Source: Takakia lepidozioides (taxonomy: Eukaryota; Streptophyta; Takakiopsida; Takakiales; Takakiaceae). From it: DNA of 64,000 nucleotides. Positions 57,402-64,000 of the stretch are shown here, piece after piece (the stretch's first letter is position 1; the number at the start of each line of letters is the position of its first letter). The position numbers were made by a program, and so were the translations under genes. The DNA lies in NCBI GenBank assembly GCA_030704615.1, contig CM060733.1, positions 64,418,001 to 64,482,000 of the forward strand. Reading direction: 5' to 3'. Below the pieces are notes generated by a model. The model was not told the origin of the DNA and did no database searches. It worked only from the letters and a program-made list of their open reading frames with translations.

Positions 57402-57932
57402 TCAGGTACCAGGCTGGGCAACCGCAACTCCTCTTATGAACGTCACAGGGAGCTGCACACGCCGGCCCTCCCCTGATTTCCATGCAGGCCTATAGGAAGC
57501 TGACTCCTCCCAAAAATCCAGGGTGAAGCCCATGGGGTACAACACTGCCCCACCAACCAGGACATCGTATGAGACCACGTTTGTCACAATGGCCTTGGCT
57601 CGCATCACTGAGCCATCTGTAGGGTGATCCGGCCGTAGTCTGATAGCCAACTCACGTCGTGTCATGCCCCGAGCTTGCTCAGATCCTCCCAGAGACGTCT
57701 GTATCTGGAAATGACAAGGCTCCATATCCGCCTCCGTGAGGCCCAAGCCTGCAATAGCAGCTCTGCCCAGCATCAATGGTTGAGCTCCCGAGTCCAACAA
57801 GACCCGCAGTGGCCGGTACCTCTTGTCTGCCGGTCCACTCAAACAGAAAATGCCATCCTGGTTGTCTAACATGACAACTCCATGTGTCACCATGGCGCGC
57901 TCAATGGCTGGCCTAGCTGGCAGCTCCATCAA
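57402..57932 (-). pseudogene. Retroelement aspartic protease fragment
   Basis: 176 codons. RVLLDSGAQPLMLGRAAIAGLGL is the DSGA motif of a retropepsin-like domain, and the later MGFTLDFWEES fits the C-terminal part of the domain. No gag or RT is attached. The element differs from the gypsy at 13.9-21.3 kb, whose protease has DGGSG. It lies within the family C insertion. Confidence 0.65.
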
Positions 57933-58057
57933 CCTGGCAGCTGCAGCTTGTCATGGCGCCGCCGTGGCAGTCTTGACCCTCAAATCCGAGGATCCCTCTG
58001 GCACTACACCTCCCACTATCTCCGCAGAAGATGAAGTAACCTCCCCACTTTCACAGA

Positions 58058-58970
58058 GCATTCCTCCGTTATTGACTCTCATCCATACCGGATGAGTCAC
58101 CATGGAAGAAAAAAATTACCTCTATGGAGGTTGCCAACAACATCCTGTTTTTCCATCCGTACCGGATGAAAAACTACCAGGGTGATAATTTTTCATTCCT
58201 CTTCTATTGACTCTTTTTATCCATACCGGATGGTAAGGAATGATAGAATTACCTAGATGGAGGTAAGGCGTTGCCACGGATGATATTCCCTACTTTTTCA
58301 TCCTGACACAAGTGATCTGTCTATGGATGATGTGATTATGACCTGGAATTGATCTTTACTACCCCTAATTATGATTAATTACGGTGGAAACCCTAACCCC
58401 TACCCCAAAACCTATTTTTAACCTTGCTGCGGATGAAATCCGTCAGGGTATACGGATTCGTCCTACTATTTTTCATCCACGGATGAATAATTGGGGGACA
58501 ACCTTATGTCGTCTCTCCCGCTGTCAGAAGCAGGCGATGTGCTTCTGAGCTCGCGAGGAGAGTGTTATGGCGGGCGTGCTTCGGTGGCTGCCCCGTTTGT
58601 GGTGTCGTACCCATGCTGGACGAGCGCCTGGGGGGGGCGCGAAGGCGGCGCCTTGTCTCTCTTGCAGCTGGAAACACCGCTATGAAAGCACTGGCATCTT
58701 TCCTCTTCTGGCTTTTTCTGTGCTTAGCAAGGATGCTTAGGATGGGAAGTTCTCTCCCTCCTTTCTCGTGCCTTGCGATTGTGCCTGCTTTGCTTCATTG
58801 CTTATATGCTTTGTGGAGGCGGCTTGCTGCGGGTGGTGATGGCGCATAACCCTCTTCCCCAATCGCTTAAGGTGCCTTTGGAGTTTATGGATTCTCATGT
58901 TCTTATCTCTTTCTCTTGCTTTTGAGTTTCTTAGTTGACATCGATGACAAGTGTGAGGGTCTGTGATTCA
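58058..58970 (+). repeat. Unit A', right part
   Basis: Continues unit A' after the family C insertion: CATCCATACCGGATGAGTCACC, CTAACCCCTACCCC, the CpG-rich block with CTTCTGAGCTCGCGAGGAG, and GACATCGATGACAAGTG...TGATTCACCTGG, all in the order seen in unit A at 52190-53170. Confidence 0.7.
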
Positions 58971-60241
58971 CCTGGGGTTCCACAATCCTCACTAACCTGT
59001 TGGTTATTGTGGGGGCTTGTGATGGGACCAGGTGAGGATCCTCACCTACTTTGAAGTTTCTTGAGCATGCAGATTGGGATATGAGCTGAGGAGACCTAGG
59101 GGTTTGTGCGTTGTGAGGTGGTTGCTGCCTGCAGCCCCGATTTCAACCCGACTGCCCCTGGCTTGACATGCTACAGCCTGCGTTTTGGCCTTTGTCGTTC
59201 TGCCGCCGATGCGCAGCTCGGCCTGACGGGCCTGTTTCTTGAGGCTTGCATACAAACCATACCCTACCTTTTGATCTTTGACAGCAAAGCCTGTGGATTA
59301 TTAAGCTAGGTTGTAAGTTTTTTTGGCCAAAGAGGATCTGGTTTTTGGTGGTATGTTTTTGGCGGTTTTGGGTATTTATGGATCTGGTGGCCTTGAAGTT
59401 TAAGGCGGCAGCCTGGTAGGGTACTGCCCTGCTCCTTTTCAGGCCTACTTCTGATGTGTACTGGATCGTAGTAAGGTGTTCTTTGCATGTCTTAGCATGG
59501 AACTCTTGAAGGATGAGGATGGTAAGCTGCAATGGGATCCTACCTATTGTCTTGGATCTGTCATGACATCAGGCCTATGACCTGCAATCTGTTTTTTATA
59601 CAAAAGAGGCTAGATCTCGGCTGTTCATGCTGCTTGTTGGTACAAGTCTTGAACCTGCAATTTGACAGGCTGCATTCACATTCCCTTGATACCTTGTATG
59701 ATCACATGTCTCGGGGTGAATACAAATGATATGGTATCTACTTCATTTAGCTCAAGTTGGACTACTTGGTGGCAGATTCTGACCAACTGCAGGCTGGTCC
59801 TTATGCCTTGGCTGATGCATGACCTGCCATAATTAATGGCTGAAATGGTAAGCTACTGGTATATGTACAGGCTGAACCAAGAGGCCTTGCAGCCTGCACA
59901 GGGACATCAATATCTTATCTTGTCCCACACAAGAACAAACCCCGCCCTCCCACCCTGTTTTGTCTTGGATGATTGGGTGGTGTCTTTTGGGATGATTTGA
60001 CAAGACTAGAAATGTGAGATAGTGCCCTATCCAGGGCTGTTTATGTCTTTAATTGACAATGACCCTTATGGGTCTTGTCCATGTCTTGACATGACGTGAA
60101 TATCTTCCCACTCTCTCGCTCTCTCTTATTAACTTTTTCTACCCCCTCTTTCCCTCTGTGTTTTTTTTTTTTTTGTGAGCAGCACAAAAGAGAGGAGAGA
60201 GAGAGAAGATATTTTTTGTCGTCAAGACAAAGACAGGACCC
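58971..60241. other. Non-coding region, foldback at its right end
   Basis: No gene recognised; short frames have no motifs. Positions 60070-60240 form a foldback: GGTCTTGTCCATGTCTTGAC...TCTCTCGCTCTCTCTT pairs with AGAGAGAGAGAAGATA...GTCAAGACAAAGACAGGACC, imperfectly. Copy 3 starts immediately after. Confidence 0.45.
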
Positions 60242-60312
60242 GAGGTTTACTTTTTCATGAGCGCATGAGCCCATGAGCCTATGAGCCTATGAGCTCATGA
60301 GCGGGCATCCGC
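60242..60312 (+). repeat. Left terminal repeat of copy 3
   Basis: GAGGTTTACTTTTTCATGAGC, then GCATGAGCC, CATGAGCC, TATGAGCC, TATGAGCT, CATGAGCGGG and CATCCGCGG. Matches the heptameric ends of copy 2. Confidence 0.85.
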
Positions 60313-60399
60313 GGAATTGGAATTTTCCTGCCTTTATTGACGGTGTTATGTCCTCTTAACTCGGTAATAGGGTCTGTTTCTCCTGGTCCAGGATGCGGA

Positions 60400-60690
60400 A
60401 TGAGGAATTTCGGCGCCGTTATTCCAAAGAGCAGTGTGCTAAAATGGTGTTTTGAAGACATCCACCGGGGTATTTCGGCACCGAAATTACCTCTTAAAAT
60501 GTGATATAGTGCGGTATTTAAAGGCGCAGAACGGGCAATTTCGGCGCCGAAATACCCAAGTGGAATGTGGTGAAGTGCCTTGTGCTGAAGGCTTCCATCG
60601 CAATATTTTGGTGCAGTAATTCATCCGTGGAATTTTTGAGGCCCATATAACGAAGGCGCAAACTGGGCTATTTCGGCGCCAAATTTCCCA
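60400..60690. repeat. Family B palindromes, subterminal cluster
   Basis: Four units near 60404, 60470, 60535 and 60668. The clean forms are ATTTCGGCGCCGAAAT (60537) and ATTTCGGCACCGAAAT (60472). They occupy the same position as the family A cluster at 34655-35455, between the terminal repeat and the 3' end of the methyltransferase gene. Further units lie at 61869, 62225, 63482 and 63549 in introns. Confidence 0.9.
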
Positions 60691-60932
60691 ATAGGAATGT
60701 TAGAAACGGCAGGGTTTTCATGGCTTCAAGTTCCCGGCTCGATGGTGTGCATAAATTACTTGTAGGGTTCTTCACTGAAGTTTGCGTCTCTTCTGCTTTT
60801 ATTATAGATTTTGGTTGGCGGAAGAAATGTAGGGAATGGACAAGCAGTCTGAACACAATGATTTTTCAAATCGTCAATATTTTCATTAAGTGTTTCAGAA
60901 CTGTACAACAAAAGGATCCAAATGAGACTTTG

Positions 60933-63900
60933 CTATGGTGAGGATCCGCTATCATTGTCCGATGCATCCCCGCCCTCATGCAAGGATGGCTGCCTTCCAC
61001 CTGCCTCCGAACCTGCACTGCCGCTACCGCTGTTACTCTGAGAAGCCCTCCCCTCAAAAATACCATCCTCACCAGTCGGAACTGTCCACCTGGGTGCGGA
61101 AGTGTCCTCAACATTCCCCTCGCTCTCGGACGCGGATTCTATTACGAACTTCCCTACTCTGCCTTTCACAATTCTATGTTTGGCCTCACGCCTCATTATA
61201 ATTCTCTGCTCATTCCCGTATGTCAATTGCTCTAACCGAGTAGGCCTATCCTCCCTCCTGATGGCTTCTTTGGCAGCCGTGTCTGCATAGGCTGGTAGAA
61301 AAAAGGGCTTCTGGGGACTCGCGAGAAACGATTTTCTGGCAAAGAATGGCCGATGCGATTTTGTCTCCTCCTCTGCAACAGGGTCCGATTCGGGCAAGTC
61401 TCCCAGCTTCTCCTCGTCGGACGACTCTGCAAGGCTGAGTGTACGCACAAACATAGAATGAAGTACATTAGAGAATTCAAACAGGGAATCATCGGCAGGT
61501 TGCATGGTCCCTACAACCGAAACCAATACACTTACTATGGTGCAACTCACTCGAAGACAGGCATTGGGGGAAGCGGCTTCGGGCGCCCCTGCATCGAACG
61601 AATTTCCCGGACTTCCTCCTCTTCATCTTCCTCCTCTCCTTCCACGTCCTCTTCTGCGTTTTTGGGATCCTCAGTCGGAGGCAGACGCTGAAGGCCCGCC
61701 AAATTGTAATCGTACAAGGCCGTATCCCCCTCAAATGAGAACACAAATCGGTTCGACATCCTTCCCGCCCACATACAGGCACCTGCGAATTCATACGACA
61801 CAACCACAGCCAAACTCAAGAATGAGTCGCTTCCTCGCACAAGCAAACATACAGAAACGGAAATGGTGTCAATTTCGGTGCCGCATTCAATTAACGTTCT
61901 CACCTGTATTTGCAGTGACGTCAAGGACCCTGCCTTCAACATCCGTACACGTTTCCATGAGCGTCTGGATGAATGCAGGACTCCTGGTCCTGTCCTGGTC
62001 CTGCCATACCTCCATGGCTTGCCCGACAAATCACAAAGAATGTCCTTCTCTCCCACATGGTTGAACAGGACGTTATACTCCAGTGGATCAACTGTGGAAT
62101 CAACAAGTCTTTCTGCTTCACGTAATTTGAATTTCGAATGTTCCTTCACGAAGCAAAATGCCTGAAAGATAAGAGTCTGCAGAGAAGGAAATGAAAACGT
62201 CAGAGGTGGCCTACACGTACAGGGGCAATTTCGGCGCAGAAATTGACATAGCAGAGGAGAACCACAGCATACCTTCTGGCCATCGTTGAGAAGACCCTGC
62301 GTGTTGATGCAAGTCCAGATCTTTTTCAGGATGGGTGCTGCACTTCTCCCCGTCCATACTTTGATATCATTCTCAGTGACTTCTCCATCGGCTGCTAGCA
62401 CAACAACACAGCCAACGTCGTCCAACATGTTGGCTGCGAACCCGAATGTGTGGCTCCAGTATCTTTCGTCGTACTTGTTCCACCAGGGAACTGAGCCCAG
62501 CCCAGTATCTCCTGCCCATCCGGGATATCCACAAGGATCATGTCGATGGAGGCTTTCACCGCCCTGCCCCCGACTGTGCTCTTTTTGCCGTGGCTCATCG
62601 CCACAAAATACTCCATCATCTTTGTGTAGCCAGGAGTGTCCTCCATATCATTGCCAGTGGCCTTCCTCTTCCCCTTCCCCTGGTGGGCCTCGATCGCCTT
62701 CCTCAATCTCGTTATCTCCAGCCTTCTGGTCAGAGCAGTTAGGAAATTTTCATTAACACACTCCACAATTGTGGGTGTTTTGAGGACTTCCCTGCCCGCA
62801 ATGTGCACCGCACGGTAGGGTCTGCCAGGTGCATCCTCGTATAGTGATCTCTTCGCAGCCGACCCCCGGAGCGCTGGCCCTTGTGAATTTTCGGACGAGG
62901 TGTGGCCCCCTGGGTGTTTTCCTGCTGGAAATCGTCGTCGGAATCCTCCTCATCTGGCTGACTGTGTTGCTGCTTCTTCTTCTTGGGTGTGGGGGTCTTC
63001 GTCTCTTGCCCCTGTTTGCGCGTTCTTTTCTTCCTGTCCTTGGGCTGCTCAGCTGCCTGCTTCTCCATCTGCTCCTTCGCCAACGCTGCCGCCTTGGCTG
63101 ACTTTCTCAGTGCTTTCTGCTTGGCTGCCTCCTCTGCTTTCAGTCTTTCCGCGTCCTCTGGTTGGGGATCCGATTGCGCCTTCATAGCCCTGGCATTCGC
63201 TTCCTTCTTCAAGTTAACCTCCGAGAGGTCAACGGTCCCACTTGGGAGATCCACATACCAGGGGCAGTCTACCAAATGCTCGGCATGCCACTCCTTCGCC
63301 ATTACTTCTGTGTACATCGTTCCACGACCTCCAGGTGTCCTCCACGCCAGGAAGAATGGTGGAACCCTTTGAATGGCTCCGGACGGAATGAGTGCAAAGT
63401 TTATGTACCTGCAATCACGAGGCAGTTCAACAAAAATCATTCTACCGATGCATCATGCAAGTGGAAGTTGTCAATGCACAAGGTATTTCGGCACCGAAAT
63501 ACGGAGTGGACCGTGCCCCAATTACCCAGAACTCACATCTTGCAGAGGTATATTTCGGCGCCGCAATATCCATCGCTGCTTAACCAAATCATCTAAACTG
63601 CAAATAGGGGGATGCATTGTCAGCAGATTACCTGAACAGGACACGCATTGCCGCTTTGTCGGCACCCTCCTGCTCTTCGATGTATACGCTGCGTCTTGCC
63701 TTTGCAATTTCTCTGAAAAAGAGGTTTGCGAAGCGCCCTCGCCACGACTGCACGTAGTTCTCCATTGTCTCAGGCTTCGTCTAGTCGATCTGTAACTTGA
63801 AAGTGGTGGTGTTGCAGTCCAATTGCTCTTGGGCGTGGGTGAGTACCTGCATCATGGCAGGTTTCCAAAACATTCATGATTTTGAAATTGCGACGATGTC

Positions 63901-64000
63901 CAACACAGAATAGGAAGAAAATTATACCTGATGCCACCAAGTCATGACATTGAGCCAGTCGTTCATTTTGTCGTCTGTTGGCTCGATGGGAAAGTGGTAC
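60933..64000 (-). pseudogene. ParB-methyltransferase family B gene, 3' part in window
   Basis: The right edge of the window reads HFPIEPT and WLNVMTWWHQ with a GTATAA donor, matching the MTWWFQ exon of family A. Then come ENYVQSWRGRFANLFF (63700-63800), the RYINFALIPSGAIQ, PPFFLAW and CPWYVD block with a basic coiled coil (62830-63440), and VDIPDG at 62511-62545 preceded by SIDMIL. MLDDVGCVVVLAA follows, then WTCINTQGL, FCFVKEHSKFKL (about 62150) and motif I, split by an intron: VLDVTANTG joins ACMWAGRMSN, at the same codon and phase as in A. An acidic segment and the tail RWTVPTGEDGIFE (60933-61550) end the gene. Frame breaks near 62490 and 62870, for example, make it a pseudogene as read. 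The ParB part would lie to the right. Confidence 0.7.

Larger units (their letters stand above)
53472..58057. mobile_element. Family C insertion with retroelement protease, within unit A'
   Basis: Flanked by GCATTCC on both sides (53465-53471 and 58058-58064), where unit A' is interrupted. Contents: family C ParB-methyltransferase fragments (53489-57130, minus), their palindromes, and an LTR-like and protease segment (57130-57960). The ends do not form an inverted repeat, so the mechanism is unclear. It could be a composite of more than one event. Confidence 0.5.
60242..64000. mobile_element. Copy 3 (family B) of the element, left part only
   Basis: Begins GAGGTTTACTTTTTCATGAGC, which differs at one base from the reverse complement of the right end of copy 2. 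CATGAGC-type heptamers follow to 60303. The palindromes and gene that follow are family B. The array, transposase and right end lie beyond the window. The same layout as copy 2 (ends, small palindrome cluster, 3' end of a minus-strand methyltransferase gene) shows that A and B are two branches of one element family. The paralogous ORF pair of copy 2 is absent here. Confidence 0.85.

Overview
The window is a stretch of eukaryotic nuclear DNA made almost entirely of mobile elements, many nested in one another. Spliced coding regions with GT...AG introns, Ty3/gypsy LTR retrotransposons, a CACTA-type transposase fragment and MULE transposases with SWIM zinc fingers all point to the green lineage. 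The mix, including a cytosine methyltransferase next to a gypsy reverse transcriptase, suggests a charophycean alga or early-diverging land plant (a Chara-like genome is my best guess). That guess rests on recognition, not a search.

Layout. 1-5343: LTR and leader fragments of one gypsy family in opposite orientations around a decayed MULE transposase. 5343-13866: truncated copy 1 of the element described below. 13867-21299: a minus-strand gypsy element (integrase, RNase H, RT, protease, gag, leader, 5' LTR) lacking its 3' LTR. 21300-31345: CACTA N-terminus, LINE 3' fragment, an FCP1/NIF-like HAD domain, a CACTA-associated domain, a repeat-coding ORF, then a decayed C5 cytosine methyltransferase next to a gypsy RT. 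31346-32217 and 47491-48850: an ORF split by copy 2. 32228-47480: copy 2, a complete 15.25-kb element. 48851-60241: non-coding repeats, holding a family C fragment at 53472-58057. 60242-64000: left part of copy 3 (family B), running off the window.

The most interesting content is this element. Copy 2 has terminal inverted repeats built of CATGAGC heptamers and a perfect 10-bp target duplication. It carries a MULE/SWIM transposase on the plus strand. Divergent from it, on the minus strand, is a spliced gene whose product combines a ParB-like domain with a permuted, beta-class DNA N-methyltransferase-like domain. Between the two lies an array of about 28 palindromes with one shared arm sequence and centre GGYRCC. 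The two other families of the same gene in the window (B at 60-64 kb, C at 53-57 kb) have palindromes with the same core but different arms: AAATGCGG/CCGCATTT in A, ATTTCGG/CCGAAAT in B, ATAGTCGG/CCGACTAT in C. I infer a transposon-borne, family-specific DNA-recognition and epigenetic module, reminiscent in logic of the VANC/VANDAL anti-silencing system of Arabidopsis but built from ParB and methyltransferase parts. Every copy here has single-base frame breaks, so none can be assumed active. Breaks in copies 1 and 2 fall at different places.
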